This document shows positions 17,780 through 28,158 of a DNA stretch of 64,000 nucleotides, in pieces. The DNA comes from Halostagnicola kamekurae (GTDB lineage Archaea; Halobacteriota; Halobacteria; Halobacteriales; Natrialbaceae): the NCBI RefSeq assembly GCF_900116205.1, contig NZ_FOZS01000001.1, positions 310,001 to 374,000 of the forward strand. The letters are read 5' to 3'. The first letter of the stretch is position 1. Each line of letters starts with the position of its first letter. Position numbers and translations under genes: made by a program. The notes under the pieces were generated by a model that ran no database searches, had not been told where the DNA came from, and was given only the letters and a program-made list of their open reading frames with translations.

Positions 17780-18541
17780 ATGGATCCGGCGGTCTTACGA
17801 GAGGACATGGTCGACGGGCTCGAATCCCCGGCCAAAGGAATCCTTACCGACGGCGATGTCGGCGTCGCGATGCGTGACGTCGCTCGCCACGAGTTTTTCG
17901 ACGACGAGCGACTAGCCTACGCCGATCGAGACAGCGACTGCCTCGGAACGCGCGTCCTCGCACCCAGCGTCGTCGCTCGCCTGCTGCAGTTCCTTTCGCC
18001 AAATCCCGACGACGACGTTTTGATCGTCGGTGCTGGTGTCGGCTACACGGCAGCCGTCGCCGCCGAACTCGTCGGCGAGGCGAACGTCCACGCCATCGAC
18101 ATCGCCAGACCGATCGTCTACGAGGCCCGACAGAACCTCGAGAACGCCGGCTACGGCGGCATCCTCGTCGACTGCGCCGACGGCGCGGCCGGGCTTCCGG
18201 CGTACGCGCCGTTCGATCGCATCCTCCTCGAGGCGGCCGCACAGTCCCCGCCGGAGGCGCTCGTCCGCCAGCTAACCGACGACGGCCGGCTGGTGTACCC
18301 GCAGGGTGCCAATCCGCAGCGACTGACGGCGGTTGCATCGGACGGCACCCCGACAGCGGTCGACCGCGCGGTCGTCTCGTTCGACCCGCTGTTGGTCGAG
18401 GGTGAGCAGTCCGGAGCCGTCGAACGGAACCGGACCGCTCGAGAGGACCGCGAACACGCGGTCCGACACGCACAATCGCGGCGGGGCTGGGAACAGGAGT
18501 GGATCGAGTGGGAGGGGACGATCAGTTCTCGGTCACGATGA
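17780..18541 (+). CDS. Protein-L-isoaspartate O-methyltransferase-like protein
   Basis: A 253-residue SAM methyltransferase of the PIMT group. Motif I VLIVGAGVGYTAAVAA lies at about 80-95, with FFDDERLAYADRDSDCLG upstream (the PIMT substrate region), VHAIDIARPIVYEA (motif II) and FDRILLEAAA (the post-I region). PIMT repairs isoaspartate damage in proteins. The canonical G-S/T-x-Q-P-T substrate motif is not clear: the corresponding stretch reads DCLGTRVLAPSVV, so this may be a haloarchaeal paralogue with another target. The C-terminal 40 residues are charged and extended. Its end overlaps the convergent gene by 20 nt. Confidence 0.78.
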   Translation: MDPAVLREDMVDGLESPAKGILTDGDVGVAMRDVARHEFFDDERLAYADRDSDCLGTRVLAPSVVARLLQFLSPNPDDDVLIVGAGVGYTAAVAAELVGEANVHAIDIARPIVYEARQNLENAGYGGILVDCADGAAGLPAYAPFDRILLEAAAQSPPEALVRQLTDDGRLVYPQGANPQRLTAVASDGTPTAVDRAVVSFDPLLVEGEQSGAVERNRTAREDREHAVRHAQSRRGWEQEWIEWEGTISSRSR

Positions 18542-18974
18542 TCTCGCTGTTGGCCTGCTCGTCCACGTAGTCGGTGCTCGTCGGCGGATGAACGTCGATC
18601 TCGAGCGTTCCCGGTCCCTGTCCCTGTCTGATTTCGGGCTCGAGATCGATCGTGACGGTCCCGTCGTCGTCCGTTTTCTCGTCGACGGTTTCGGGTATCG
18701 ATGCGCTCCCGCTCGAGACGATCACGGTCGCGTCCTCGACCTCGTTTCCGTCGTCGCCGATCACGGTGATGTCGACGCCAGTTTCGGCGTCGGCGGAAAT
18801 CGTCGTCGGTTCGATTTCGACGTCGACTTCGGTCTGTGAGAGGGTTCCGATGCCGCTGAGCATGTTCATCATAATCCCGAGACAGGCGACGCCGACGACG
18901 AGCGCGATGACGAGCCGAATCGGGAGCCCTTCGATCGCTCGTTCGTCCTCGTGAAAGCGCGGGTGAGATCGCAT
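18522..18974 (-). CDS. Membrane-anchored surface protein with an Ig-like domain
   Basis: A 150-residue protein. The N-terminal 19 residues are polar (FHEDERAIEGLP), followed by one long hydrophobic helix (RLVIALVVGVACLGIMMNMLSG, about 20-42), then a beta-rich extracellular domain with VDVEIEPTTISADAETGVDIT and a repeat-like VTIDLEPEIRQGQGPGT stretch. The domain resembles Ig-like or carboxypeptidase-regulatory-like folds and is acidic. The N-terminus is reminiscent of archaeal pilin-like proteins, but there is no clear prepilin peptidase site. TATA (TTTATATAC, reverse strand) lies about 25 nt upstream. Confidence 0.7.
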   Translation of the reverse strand: MRSHPRFHEDERAIEGLPIRLVIALVVGVACLGIMMNMLSGIGTLSQTEVDVEIEPTTISADAETGVDITVIGDDGNEVEDATVIVSSGSASIPETVDEKTDDDGTVTIDLEPEIRQGQGPGTLEIDVHPPTSTDYVDEQANSEIIVTEN

Positions 18975-18995
18975 ACCCGGTTTGGTCGCGTTTCA

Positions 18996-19005
18996 GTATA
19001 TAAAC
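18996..19005 (-). promoter_or_regulatory. TATA box of the surface-protein gene
   Basis: GTTTATATAC on the reverse strand ends about 22 nt upstream of the ATG at 18974, a good match to haloarchaeal TATA and leaderless spacing. Confidence 0.6.
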
Positions 19006-19144
19006 TCACGTCCGAAGCCCGTGTTCAGGGAATGCCGTTCTCGGGGTGCTCGCCCGTTCGATCGCCCCGTTTCGTATCGGTTCTCGAGCAGTCCGTGTTC
19101 GAGAGAAAAACCAGCCTCCTCGTGACGTAGCGTCAGTAGAAAGC

Positions 19145-19221
19145 GCTCGAGGCGGGATTTGAACCACGGTCGTTTCGCTCACTGCGTTCGCTTCACTCTC
19201 TGGTTCGAGTCCCTGTTTGGG
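19145..19221. repeat. tRNA-Asp fold-back element, type A copy 1
   Basis: Begins with a variant of the tRNA-Asp 3' end (CTCGAGGCGGGATTTGAACC, as + strand) and ends with an inverted T-arm copy. Left arm GGGATTTGAACCA (19154-19166), right arm TGGTTCGAGTCCC (19201-19213), two positions changed. The spacer is close to that of copy 2 at 19856. Confidence 0.75.
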
Positions 19222-19288
19222 TCGTTTCCGCTCACGGAGACGAGCACACGCTACGCGGTGCTCGTCGGGATTGGTCGCGAAAGAAGAC

Positions 19289-19370
19289 GCCCGAGGCGGG
19301 ATTTGAACCGACCCCAGACGTGCTCGCTCACGTCGTTCGCTGTGCGCGACTGGCAGGGCTCAAATCCCTT
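19289..19370. repeat. tRNA-Asp fold-back element, type B copy 1
   Basis: Starts GCCCGAGGCGGGATTTGAAC, the exact 3' end of tRNA-Asp on the reverse strand, then diverges. It closes with an imperfect inverted T-arm copy (left arm 19298-19309, right GGCTCAAATCCC 19357-19368). Nearly identical to 19701-19782. Confidence 0.75.
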
Positions 19371-19380
19371 TTACCGTTTT

Positions 19381-19435
19381 CACAACTGGATGTTCGCAAC
19401 ACAGGTGGCTGGTTGCTCACGAATTTGAGTTGTGG
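19381..19435. repeat. Fold-back element type C copy 1
   Basis: Inverted ends CACAACT and AGTTGTG enclose GCAACACAGG and CTGGTTGCTCAC segments, so it folds on itself. A second copy lies at 19793-19850. Sits directly 3' of tRNA-Asp copy 1 in that gene's own orientation. Confidence 0.65.
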
Positions 19436-19441
19436 AAAAAG

Positions 19442-19514
19442 CGCCCGAGGCGGGATTTGAACCCGCGTCACAACCGTGACAGGGTTGTATGATGGGCCAC
19501 TACACCACCCGGGC
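19442..19514 (-). tRNA. tRNA-Asp (GTC), copy 1
   Basis: A standard 73-nt cloverleaf on the reverse strand. Acceptor GCCCGGG pairs with CTCGGGC, anticodon stem CAACC/GGTTG holds loop CTGTCAC with anticodon GTC, T arm GCGGG-TTCAAAT-CCCGC, discriminator G. CCA is not encoded. Identical in sequence to the copy at 19995-20067; no intron. Confidence 0.96.
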
Positions 19515-19700
19515 ACCCTGCATCAGTTCGTTTCCCGGTGACGGTATTAAGGCTTTCCAATCGATAGCTGCGTGGTAGAGCGAACCGGGGAGCGCTCGAG
19601 CGAGGGGGTGTCGACGCGCCCTCGAGATCTCGCGACTCGCTCCGCTCGTCGATTCGGGGTCTCGAAAACGCTCGAGGCGGGATTGTTCGCGGAAGAAGAC

Positions 19701-19782
19701 GCTCGAGACGGGATTTGAACCGACCCCAGACGTGCTCGCTCACGTCGTTCGCTGTGCGCGACTGGCAGTGCTCAAATCCCGC
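19701..19782. repeat. tRNA-Asp fold-back element, type B copy 2
   Basis: Starts GCTCGAGACGGGATTTGAAC and matches the type B element at 19289 almost throughout, including the CGACCCCAGACGTGCTCGCT stretch and the closing CTCAAATCCC. Left arm 19710-19721, right arm 19769-19780. Confidence 0.75.
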
Positions 19783-19792
19783 ATGCCGCTTC

Positions 19793-19850
19793 TACAATTC
19801 TGACGCTCGCAACACAGCAGCCTGGTTGCTCACGAGTTTGAATTGTGGAG
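19793..19850. repeat. Fold-back element type C copy 2
   Basis: Diverged copy of 19381-19435: it shares CTCGCAACACAG, CTGGTTGCTCACGA and TTTGAATTGTGGA. Its ends ACAATT and AATTGT are inverted, with base changes matched on both sides relative to copy 1. Confidence 0.6.
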
Positions 19851-19855
19851 AAAGC

Positions 19856-19931
19856 GCCCGAGACGGGATTTGAACCACGGTCGTTTCACTCACTGCGTTC
19901 GCTTCACTCTCTGGTTCAAATCCCTGTTTGG
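19856..19931. repeat. tRNA-Asp fold-back element, type A copy 2
   Basis: Starts GCCCGAGACGGGATTTGAAC (one base from the tRNA-Asp 3' end) and contains a perfect 13-base inverted repeat: GGGATTTGAACCA at 19865-19877 and TGGTTCAAATCCC at 19912-19924. The spacer is CGGTCGTTTCACTCACTGCG and onwards, close to copy 1. Confidence 0.8.
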
Positions 19932-19994
19932 GTTTTCTGTCGTTCAGTCCTCACTCGTCGCTCCGCTCCTCGATCGGAATTGAACGACAGAAAA

Positions 19995-20067
19995 CGCCCG
20001 AGGCGGGATTTGAACCCGCGTCACAACCGTGACAGGGTTGTATGATGGGCCACTACACCACCCGGGC
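19995..20067 (-). tRNA. tRNA-Asp (GTC), copy 2
   Basis: Identical to copy 1: 73 nt, GTC anticodon in loop CTGTCAC, T arm GCGGG/CCCGC, discriminator G, no encoded CCA. Transcribed leftward, so the fold-back elements at 19701-19931 are its 3' trailer. Two identical copies within 600 nt, with matching flanking repeats, indicate a local duplication. Confidence 0.96.
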
Positions 20068-20362
20068 AACCCGTACATCCGTTTTCTCGGTGGCACTCTT
20101 AAGGATTCTCACTCGAGCGCCGTATGGTACTCGTCACCGGACCCCGTCTGGTGCTCGAACCTAATTCGCATGTTACATTTCCCATAAGGGATTTAACTGA
20201 GAACGGGCTATTTGAGAGCGTGAACGGCGACACCGGTCGGGTCTGGGCGACCGGATAGCGTTACGCTTGCGTCCGACTTAGAAACGCTTAACTGCCTCCC
20301 GCCGATACGTTACTGTAGTATCTCGTGACAGCAGCTTCTTTCCCCATAGCCCAGCACAACCC

Positions 20363-20590
20363 ATGGTAGACGTAAGCCAACACGAACTCGTGCCAGAGCA
20401 CACTGTCCTCGAGGAGGAGGTCCTCGAAGAGGTGCTCGACGAGTACGACATCGATCGCACAGACCTGCCGAAAATCAAACGCAACGATCCTGCACTACCC
20501 GACGAGGCCGAGATCGGCGACGTAATCAAGATCGTTCGGGATTCCCGGACGACCGATCAGGCGGTCATTTACCGACTCGTGGTGGAATAA
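20363..20590 (+). CDS. rpoH: RNA polymerase subunit H (Rpo5)
   Basis: A 75-residue archaeal homologue of the C-terminal part of eukaryotic Rpb5. Landmarks: [38 protein letters not shown] and AVIYRLVV, all typical. It sits in the jaw of the polymerase. First gene of the operon rpoH-rpoB''-rpoB'-rpoA'-rpoA''-nusA-like; the rpoB'' ATG follows its TAA directly. A GCTTAAC element near 20285 may be a TATA, with other possible elements nearer, so the promoter is not fixed. Confidence 0.96.
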   Translation: MVDVSQHELVPEHTVLEEEVLEEVLDEYDIDRTDLPKIKRNDPALPDEAEIGDVIKIVRDSRTTDQAVIYRLVVE

Positions 20591-22171
20591 ATGGCAACAG
20601 AACTCAACAGATCTAAACGACGAGACATTTCGCGTGAATACTTCTCGAAGGAACGACTCGCAGAACATCACTACCGCTCGTTCAACTCCTTTCTCAACCG
20701 GGGGATGCAACGCGTCGTCGACGAGAAGGAGACGATCGAAACCGACATCGGCGACAAAGAGGGCGAAGAGCCGGTCCACGTCGAACTCGGCGACGTCCGC
20801 GTCGTCACACCCCGCGTTCGGGAAGCCGACGGGTCCGAGGAGCTGTTGTACCCACAGGAGGCACGACTCCGAAACATCACCTACTCCGCGCCCGTGTTCA
20901 TGGAGATGTCCATCGTCAAGGGCGAAGAGGGCGACCAGCGGGTCGTCGACTCCACGGAGACGAAGATCGGCCGGATGCCGGTCATGGTCGGCTCCGATAA
21001 GTGTAACATCGCGGGCTTTTCCGACCAGGAACTGATCGACATCGGCGAGGACCCGGCCGATCCCGGCGGCTACTTCATCGTCAACGGCTCCGAGCGCGTC
21101 CTCATGACCAGCGAGGACCTCGCGCCGAACAAGATCCTCGCGGAGTACGACACCAAGTACGGCGACGAGATTCAGGTCGCCAAGACGTTCTCCCAGCGTC
21201 GTGGCTACCGCGCGCTCGTGCTGTGTGAACGCACTCGAGACGGCCTGCTCGAGGTCTCGTTCCCGTCCGTTTCGGGATCGATCAACTTCGTCACGCTCGT
21301 TCGCGCGCTCGGACTCGAGTCCGACGAGGAGATCGTCCACAAGGTCTCGAACGACCCCGAGGTCGTCAAGTACATGCTCGAGAATCTGGAGGAAGCCGAG
21401 GTCCAGACCGAAGAGCAGGCGATCGAAGAGCTCGGGAAACGCGTCGCCTCCGGCCAGGGCAAGAACTACCAGCTCAAACGGGCGAACTACGTCATCGATC
21501 GGTACCTGCTCCCGCACCTCCACGAGGACGGCGTCGAGGAGGAAGACGTCCGAATCAACAAGGCACACTACCTCTGTCGGATGGCCGAGGCGTGTTTCGA
21601 ACTCGCGCTCGACCGGCGCGAATCCGACGACAAGGACCACTACGCCAACAAGCGCCTGAAGGTCAGCGGCGACCTGATGAAGGACCTGTTCCGGACGGCG
21701 CTGAACAAGCTGGCCCGGGACGTGAAGTACCAGCTCGAGCGGGCCAACATGCGGAACCGTCAGCTATCGGTCAATACCGTGGTTCGATCGGACGTGCTCA
21801 CGGAACGGCTCGAGCACCCGATCGCGACGGGCAACTGGGTTGGGGGCCGATCGGGGGTCTCCCAGTTGGTCGATCGGACCGACTTCATGGGGGTTCTGTC
21901 ACACCTTCGCCGCCTTCGTTCGCCGCTCTCGCGGTCGCAGCCCCACTTCGAGGCGCGGGACCTGCACGCGACCCAGTGGGGTCGCATCTGCCCCTCGGAG
22001 ACGCCGGAGGGGCCGAACTGTGGGCTGGTGAAGAACTTCGCACAGGCGATGGAGCTCTCCCAGAACGTCGAGGACGAACAGGAACTCAAACGCGAACTGG
22101 CGTCGATGGGAGTCGAGGGGATTCCCGGCATCGAAGGCATCGAACGAACGACGTCGCCCGCAGACGACTAA
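20591..22171 (+). CDS. rpoB2: RNA polymerase subunit B''
   Basis: A 526-residue N-terminal half of the second largest RNA polymerase subunit, encoded separately from B' as in haloarchaea and methanogens. It covers the protrusion and lobe and the start of the fork: NRGMQRVVDEKETIETDIGD near residue 37, YFIVNGSERVLMTSEDLAPN, RRLRSPLSRSQPHFEARDLH, WGRICPSETPEGPNCGLVKN near the C-terminus. It begins immediately after the rpoH stop and ends 6 nt before rpoB', so the subunits are made in step. Confidence 0.97.
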   Translation: MATELNRSKRRDISREYFSKERLAEHHYRSFNSFLNRGMQRVVDEKETIETDIGDKEGEEPVHVELGDVRVVTPRVREADGSEELLYPQEARLRNITYSAPVFMEMSIVKGEEGDQRVVDSTETKIGRMPVMVGSDKCNIAGFSDQELIDIGEDPADPGGYFIVNGSERVLMTSEDLAPNKILAEYDTKYGDEIQVAKTFSQRRGYRALVLCERTRDGLLEVSFPSVSGSINFVTLVRALGLESDEEIVHKVSNDPEVVKYMLENLEEAEVQTEEQAIEELGKRVASGQGKNYQLKRANYVIDRYLLPHLHEDGVEEEDVRINKAHYLCRMAEACFELALDRRESDDKDHYANKRLKVSGDLMKDLFRTALNKLARDVKYQLERANMRNRQLSVNTVVRSDVLTERLEHPIATGNWVGGRSGVSQLVDRTDFMGVLSHLRRLRSPLSRSQPHFEARDLHATQWGRICPSETPEGPNCGLVKNFAQAMELSQNVEDEQELKRELASMGVEGIPGIEGIERTTSPADD

Positions 22172-22177
22172 CCAATA

Positions 22178-24007
22178 ATGAGTAGCCAACAACGAGAAGC
22201 CAAGGTGTACGTAAACGGATCGCTGGTGGGGACCCACGACGATCCGCACGAACTTGCCGAACAGATCCGCGAAGCGCGACGTCTCGGCGACGTTTCGGAG
22301 ATGGTCAACGTCTCCGTCAAAGAGCGCACGCGCGAAGTGATCATCAACGCCGACGCCGGACGGGCTCGACGGCCGCTGCTGGTCGTCGAGGACGGCGAAC
22401 CGCGAATTTCCGACGATGAGATCGAAGCGCTCCGAAACGACGAACTCGAGTTCGAGGACCTCGTCGCTCACGGTTACATCGAGTTCATCGACGCGGAGGA
22501 AGAAGAGGACATCTACGTGGCGGTCGACGAGGACGATCTCAACGAACGCCACACGCACCTCGAGATCGACCCGCAGCTGATCTTCGGGATCGGTGCGGGC
22601 ATGATTCCGTACCCGGAACACAACGCCTCGCCGCGGATTACGATGGGTGCGGGGATGGTCAAGCAGTCGCTGGGGCTGCCCTCTGCGAACTACCGGATCC
22701 GCCCGGACACGCGCCAGCACCTGCTGCACTACCCGCAGCTCTCGATGGTCAAAACGCAGACGACCGAGCAGATCGGCTTCGACGAACGACCCGCGGCGCA
22801 GAACTTCGTCGTCGCCGTGATGAGCTACGAGGGGTTCAACATCGAGGACGCGCTGGTCATGAACAAAGCCAGCGTCGAGCGCGCGCTCGCCCGCTCACAT
22901 TTCTTCCGGACCTACGAGGGCGAGGAACGGCGCTACCCCGGCGGACAGGAGGATCGCTTCGAGATTCCATCCCAGGACGTCCGCGGTGCTCGCGGCGAGG
23001 AAGCTTACACGCATCTCGACGAGGACGGACTGGTCAACCCCGAAACGGACGTGGACGAAAACAGCGTCCTGCTCGGGAAGACGAGCCCGCCGCGCTTCCT
23101 CGAGGAGCCCGACGACATGGGCGGTCTCTCGCCGCAGAAACGCCGCGAAACGTCGGTCACGATGCGCTCGGGTGAGAGCGGCGTCGTCGACACGGTCACG
23201 CTGATGGAAGGCGAGGACGGCTCGAAACTCTCAAAGGTCTCAGTGCGCGACGAGCGGATCCCCGAACTCGGGGACAAGTTCGCCAGCCGCCACGGCCAGA
23301 AGGGAGTCGTCGGCCACCTCGCACCGCAGGAGGACATGCCCTTCACCGAAGCGGGCGTCGTCCCCGACCTCGTGATCAACCCGCACGCGCTGCCTTCGCG
23401 GATGACCGTCGGACACATCCTCGAGATGATCGGCGGCAAACTCGGCGCGATGGAGGGCCGTCGCGTCGACGGGACGCCGTTCCTCGGTGAGGACGAAGAC
23501 GAGCTTCGAGGCGGACTCGAGGAGTCCGGCTTCGATTCGTCGGGCAAGGAAACGATGTATTCGGGCGTCACGGGCGAGAAGATTGAGGCCGAGATTTTCG
23601 TCGGTATCATCTTCTACCAGAAGCTCTACCACATGGTCTCGAACAAACTGCACGCCCGCTCTCGCGGGCCGGTGCAGGTTCTCACTCGACAGCCGACCGA
23701 GGGTCGCGCCCGCGAGGGCGGACTCCGTATCGGGGAGATGGAGCGGGACGTCTTCATCGGCCACGGCGCGGCCATGACGCTCAAGGAGCGACTGCTCGAC
23801 GAGTCCGACCGCGAGTTCATCAACGTCTGTGGACAGTGTGGGATGAGCGCGGTCGAGAACGTCGAGCAGCGTCGGGTCTACTGCCCGAACTGCGACGAGG
23901 AGACCGACATCCACGAGATCGAGATGAGCTACGCGTTCAAGCTCCTCCTAGACGAGATGAAGGCGCTGGGTATCGCACCACGACTGGAACTAGTAGACGC
24001 CGTCTAA
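22178..24007 (+). CDS. rpoB1: RNA polymerase subunit B'
   Basis: A 609-residue C-terminal half of the beta-like subunit. The segments [34 protein letters not shown] and [21 protein letters not shown] are conserved active-centre and clamp-base elements. A zinc ribbon near the C-terminus has CGQCG and CPNC (about 555-580). It starts 6 nt after B'' and ends 1 nt before rpoA'. Together with B'' it makes the functional equivalent of bacterial beta and eukaryotic Rpb2. Length is normal for the split form. Confidence 0.97.
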   Translation: MSSQQREAKVYVNGSLVGTHDDPHELAEQIREARRLGDVSEMVNVSVKERTREVIINADAGRARRPLLVVEDGEPRISDDEIEALRNDELEFEDLVAHGYIEFIDAEEEEDIYVAVDEDDLNERHTHLEIDPQLIFGIGAGMIPYPEHNASPRITMGAGMVKQSLGLPSANYRIRPDTRQHLLHYPQLSMVKTQTTEQIGFDERPAAQNFVVAVMSYEGFNIEDALVMNKASVERALARSHFFRTYEGEERRYPGGQEDRFEIPSQDVRGARGEEAYTHLDEDGLVNPETDVDENSVLLGKTSPPRFLEEPDDMGGLSPQKRRETSVTMRSGESGVVDTVTLMEGEDGSKLSKVSVRDERIPELGDKFASRHGQKGVVGHLAPQEDMPFTEAGVVPDLVINPHALPSRMTVGHILEMIGGKLGAMEGRRVDGTPFLGEDEDELRGGLEESGFDSSGKETMYSGVTGEKIEAEIFVGIIFYQKLYHMVSNKLHARSRGPVQVLTRQPTEGRAREGGLRIGEMERDVFIGHGAAMTLKERLLDESDREFINVCGQCGMSAVENVEQRRVYCPNCDEETDIHEIEMSYAFKLLLDEMKALGIAPRLELVDAV

Positions 24008-24008
24008 C

Positions 24009-26972
24009 ATGCAAGACAGCACACCAAAAGACATCGGATCGATAAACTTCGGGCTCATGGAGCCCGAGGAGTATCGGGAGATGAGCGCGACGAAGATCAT
24101 CACCGCGGACACCTACGACGACGACGGGTTCCCCATCGACATGGGGCTGATGGACCCGCGACTGGGCGTCATCGACCCCGGTCTCGAGTGCAAGACCTGC
24201 GGGAAACACTCCGGGTCCTGTAACGGCCACTTCGGCCACATCGAACTGGCCGCACCGGTCATCCACGTCGGCTTTACGAAACTCATCCGACGCCTCCTTC
24301 GGGGCACCTGCCGGGAGTGTTCGAAGCTCCTGTTGACCGAGGACGAACGCGACGAGTTCCGCGACGACATCACCGAGTCGCGGAAACTCGGCCGCGACCT
24401 GAACGACGTCACCAAGGCGGCGATTCGGCAGGCGCGAAAGAAGGATCGGTGTCCACATTGCGGCGAAATCCAGTACGACATCGACCACGAGAAACCGACG
24501 ACCTACTACGAGGTCCAGCAGGTTCTCACCAGCGAGTTCTCCCAGCGCATCGCCGGCGCGATGCAGGGCGACGAGGAGGAAGGCGTCGATCGGACGACGC
24601 CGGACGAACTCGCCGAGAAGACCGACATCGAGATCACTCGAGTCAACGAGATCCTCTCGGGATCGTTCCGCCCGCGCGAGAGTCAGCGCAAGGCCATCGA
24701 GAAGGCCCTGGACATCGACCTCACCGAGGAGGACACGAACAAGCTGATGCCGAGTGACATCCGGGACTGGTTCGAGGCGATTCCCGACGAGGACATCGAG
24801 GTGCTCGGCATCGACGCCGAGCGCTCGCGTCCAGAGTGGATGATCCTCACCGTCCTGCCGGTGCCGCCGGTGACGGCGCGGCCGTCGATCACGCTCGACA
24901 ACGGCCAGCGCAGCGAGGACGACCTCACCCACAAGCTCGTGGACATCATCCGAATCAACCAGCGGTTCATGGAGAACCGCGAGGCCGGCGCGCCACAGCT
25001 GATCATCGAGGACCTCTGGGAGCTGCTCCAGTACCACGTCACGACGTTCATGGACAACGAGATTTCGGGGACGCCACCGGCCCGCCACCGCTCGGGTCGA
25101 CCGCTCAAAACCCTCAGTCAGCGGTTGAAGGGCAAGGAGGGGCGATTCCGCGGCTCGCTATCGGGCAAACGTGTGAACTTCTCCGCCCGAACTGTCATCT
25201 CGCCCGACCCGACTCTCTCGCTCAACGAGGTCGGCGTGCCGGATCGAGTCGCCTCGGAGATGACCCAGACGATGCTCGTCACCGAGCGAAACGTCGAGGA
25301 GGCACGGCGGTACGTCGCGAACGGGCCGAACACGCATCCCGGCGCGAACTACGTTCGCCGACCCGACGGTCGCCGGCTGAAGGTCACGGAGAAAAACTGT
25401 GAGGCGCTCGCGGGTATGACCGAGGACTCCGACGCCGAGGGCATTCAGACGATCGGTCCCGGCTGGGAGGTCAACCGGCACCTCATCGACGGCGACATCA
25501 TCATCTTCAACCGTCAGCCGTCGCTCCACCGGATGTCGATTATGGCCCACGAGGTCGTGGTCATGCCGTACAAGACGTTCCGACTGAACACCGTCGTCTG
25601 TCCGCCGTACAACGCCGACTTCGACGGCGACGAGATGAACATGCACGCGTTACAGAACGAGGAGGCTCGAGCGGAGGCTCGCGTCCTCATGCGCGTGCAA
25701 GAACAAATCCTCTCGCCGCGCTTCGGCGAGAACATCATCGGCGCGATTCAGGACCACATCTCGGGAACGTACCTGCTCACACACGACAACCCGCGGTTCA
25801 ACGAGACGCAGGCGCTCGACCTGCTCCGCGCGACGCGGATCGACGAACTGCCCGAACCCAGCGGGGTCGACGACGAGGGAGAGCCGTTCTGGACAGGCCG
25901 GGACGTCTTCTCTGAACTCCTGCCGAACGACCTCGATCTCGCGTTCACCGGAACGATCGGCGAGGACGTAACCATCGAGGACGGACAGCTCGTCGAGGGT
26001 ACCATCGCCGAGGACGAGGTCGGCGAGTTCGGCGGCGAAATCGTCGACACCATCACGAAACAGTACGGAAACACCCGCGCTCGCGTCTTCATAAACGAGA
26101 TCTCGACGCTGGCGATGCGTGCGATCATGCACTTCGGGTTCTCGATCGGGATCGACGACGAAACGATTCCGTCGGAGGCCCAGGATCGCATCGACGAGAC
26201 CATCATGGACGCCAACGACCGCGTCGAGGAACTCATCGACGCCTACGAGGCGGACGAACTCGAGAGTCTGCCCGGTCGGACGATCGACGAGACCCTCGAG
26301 ATGAAGATCATGCAGACGCTCTCGCGGGCCCGTGACAACGCCGGTAACATCGCGGAGGAACACTTTAACGAGGATAATCCTGCGGTCGTCATGGCCGAAT
26401 CCGGCGCGCGTGGCTCGATGCTCAACCTGACCCAGATGGCCGGCTGTGTCGGCCAACAGGCGGTTCGGGGAGAGCGTATCAACCGCGGCTACGAAGACCG
26501 GACCCTCAGCCACTACGAGCCGAACGACCTCTCCGCGGAGGCCCACGGCTTCGTCGAAAACTCCTACACGAGTGGACTGACTCCGCGGGAATTCTTCTTC
26601 CACGCGATGGGTGGCCGCGAGGGACTGGTCGATACGGCAGTTCGGACGTCGAAGTCCGGATATCTCCAGCGCCGACTCATCAACGCGCTCTCGGAGCTCG
26701 AGGCCCAATACGACGGGACCGTTCGCGACACGAGCGATACGATCGTCCAGTTCGAGTTCGGCGAGGACGGCACCTCGCCGGTCAAGGTCGGATCTGGCGA
26801 GGACAACGCGGTGGACGTCGACGGGATCGCCGATCGCATCGTCGAGGCCGAGTTCGACGACGACGCCGAGAAGGCGGCGTTCATCGGCCCGAAACAGGAG
26901 ACGACGAACCTCTCCGAGCACGCGGACAGCCGTCGATTGCTCGACGGCGCGGAGGTGACCTCCGATGACTGA
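24009..26972 (+). CDS. rpoA1: RNA polymerase subunit A'
   Basis: A 987-residue largest-subunit N-terminal part. The N-terminal zinc site reads [20 protein letters not shown] (about 58-77); further CxxC motifs are CRECS and CPHCG. The catalytic magnesium motif [10 protein letters not shown] is present near residue 537, and RQPSLHRMS and the bridge-helix segment follow. No intein or insertion. Its end overlaps the rpoA'' start by 8 nt. It forms the clamp, active site and pore with A''. Confidence 0.98.
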   Translation: MQDSTPKDIGSINFGLMEPEEYREMSATKIITADTYDDDGFPIDMGLMDPRLGVIDPGLECKTCGKHSGSCNGHFGHIELAAPVIHVGFTKLIRRLLRGTCRECSKLLLTEDERDEFRDDITESRKLGRDLNDVTKAAIRQARKKDRCPHCGEIQYDIDHEKPTTYYEVQQVLTSEFSQRIAGAMQGDEEEGVDRTTPDELAEKTDIEITRVNEILSGSFRPRESQRKAIEKALDIDLTEEDTNKLMPSDIRDWFEAIPDEDIEVLGIDAERSRPEWMILTVLPVPPVTARPSITLDNGQRSEDDLTHKLVDIIRINQRFMENREAGAPQLIIEDLWELLQYHVTTFMDNEISGTPPARHRSGRPLKTLSQRLKGKEGRFRGSLSGKRVNFSARTVISPDPTLSLNEVGVPDRVASEMTQTMLVTERNVEEARRYVANGPNTHPGANYVRRPDGRRLKVTEKNCEALAGMTEDSDAEGIQTIGPGWEVNRHLIDGDIIIFNRQPSLHRMSIMAHEVVVMPYKTFRLNTVVCPPYNADFDGDEMNMHALQNEEARAEARVLMRVQEQILSPRFGENIIGAIQDHISGTYLLTHDNPRFNETQALDLLRATRIDELPEPSGVDDEGEPFWTGRDVFSELLPNDLDLAFTGTIGEDVTIEDGQLVEGTIAEDEVGEFGGEIVDTITKQYGNTRARVFINEISTLAMRAIMHFGFSIGIDDETIPSEAQDRIDETIMDANDRVEELIDAYEADELESLPGRTIDETLEMKIMQTLSRARDNAGNIAEEHFNEDNPAVVMAESGARGSMLNLTQMAGCVGQQAVRGERINRGYEDRTLSHYEPNDLSAEAHGFVENSYTSGLTPREFFFHAMGGREGLVDTAVRTSKSGYLQRRLINALSELEAQYDGTVRDTSDTIVQFEFGEDGTSPVKVGSGEDNAVDVDGIADRIVEAEFDDDAEKAAFIGPKQETTNLSEHADSRRLLDGAEVTSDD

Positions 26973-28158
26973 GGTCACCTACGACGTGAGCGAGGACACG
27001 ATCGTCCTCGTCGAGGATTCGGATCTGCCCCGCCGGCTCAAGGACAACGTCTACGAGACGCTCGAGGCGCGAGAGGGGCTCACGAACGAGCAGATAAACG
27101 ACATCGTCACCGCGGTCGAGAACAAGTACGTCGATACGCGGGTCGAACCGCTCGACCCCGTCGGCACCGTCTCCGCGCAGTCGATTGGCGAACCCGGAAC
27201 GCAGCTGACGATGAACACGTTCCACTACGCGGGTGTCGCAGAGATCGACGTGACTCAGGGTCTGCCCCGGCTCATCGAACTCGTCGACGCCCGGAAGACG
27301 CCGGACACGCCGATGATGACCGTCTACCTCGAGGACGAGTACGCCACGGAGCGAGAGAAGGCCCACGAGGTCGTCTGGAAGCTCGAGGCGACCAAGATCC
27401 TCGCGCTCGGTGACGTGTCGACGAACGTCGCGGACATGCGCGTCCAGATTTCGCTGAACCAGGACACGCTCGAGGAACGGATGATCACGGCCGAAGAGGT
27501 CGCAGAAATCATCGAGGACAACCTCGGCGTGAAGGCGGTTCAGCAGGGAACGACGATCGAGTTCGGTCCCGAAGAGCCCTCCTACCGTGATCTCCTGCAA
27601 CTCGTCGAGGAGCTTCGGGATATCACGTTCAAGGGAATCGAAGAGGTCTCCCGTGTCGTCATCCGCCGCGAGGAACTCGACGACGGCAGCGAGGAGTTTA
27701 TCCTCTACACCGAGGGATCGGCCTTCGGCGACGCGCTCGCGATCGAGGGCGTCGACGCCTCGAGAACGACGTGTAACAACATCCACGAGATCCACCGCAA
27801 CCTCGGTATCGAGGCCGCACGCGAGACGATCATCGAGGAGACGAACAACACGCTCGCCGAGCAGGGTCTCGACGACGTGAACGTTCGGCACCTGATGCTC
27901 GTCGCCGACATGATGACCAACGAGGGCACGATCGAGTCGATCGGCCGGCACGGCATCTCCGGGTCGAAAGACTCCGTGCTCGCCCGCGCGGCGTTCGAGG
28001 TCACGGTCAATCACCTCCTGAACGCGGCGATCCACGGCGAGATCGACGAACTCGACGGGGTCACCGAGAACGTCATCGTCGGTAAGCCGATCAAGCTCGG
28101 CACCGGGGACGTCGACCTCCGGATGGGATCGACAGGGCCCAGTAGCAAAGCCGACTGA
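26965..28158 (+). CDS. rpoA2: RNA polymerase subunit A''
   Basis: A 397-residue C-terminal part of the largest subunit. Trigger-loop and jaw landmarks are present: [28 protein letters not shown] near 75, the [17 protein letters not shown] segment, and TSNGTI-like [29 protein letters not shown] towards the C-terminus. The ATG lies 8 nt inside the rpoA' end, and its TGA overlaps the ATG of the nusA-like gene. Length is normal. Confidence 0.97.
   Translation: MTEVTYDVSEDTIVLVEDSDLPRRLKDNVYETLEAREGLTNEQINDIVTAVENKYVDTRVEPLDPVGTVSAQSIGEPGTQLTMNTFHYAGVAEIDVTQGLPRLIELVDARKTPDTPMMTVYLEDEYATEREKAHEVVWKLEATKILALGDVSTNVADMRVQISLNQDTLEERMITAEEVAEIIEDNLGVKAVQQGTTIEFGPEEPSYRDLLQLVEELRDITFKGIEEVSRVVIRREELDDGSEEFILYTEGSAFGDALAIEGVDASRTTCNNIHEIHRNLGIEAARETIIEETNNTLAEQGLDDVNVRHLMLVADMMTNEGTIESIGRHGISGSKDSVLARAAFEVTVNHLLNAAIHGEIDELDGVTENVIVGKPIKLGTGDVDLRMGSTGPSSKAD

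Noticed and set aside
19145-19931. Extra tRNA-Asp genes or a CRISPR array in the tRNA region
   Set aside because: Only the 3' end of the tRNA is repeated and the bodies are palindromic spacers; there are no regular repeat-spacer units.
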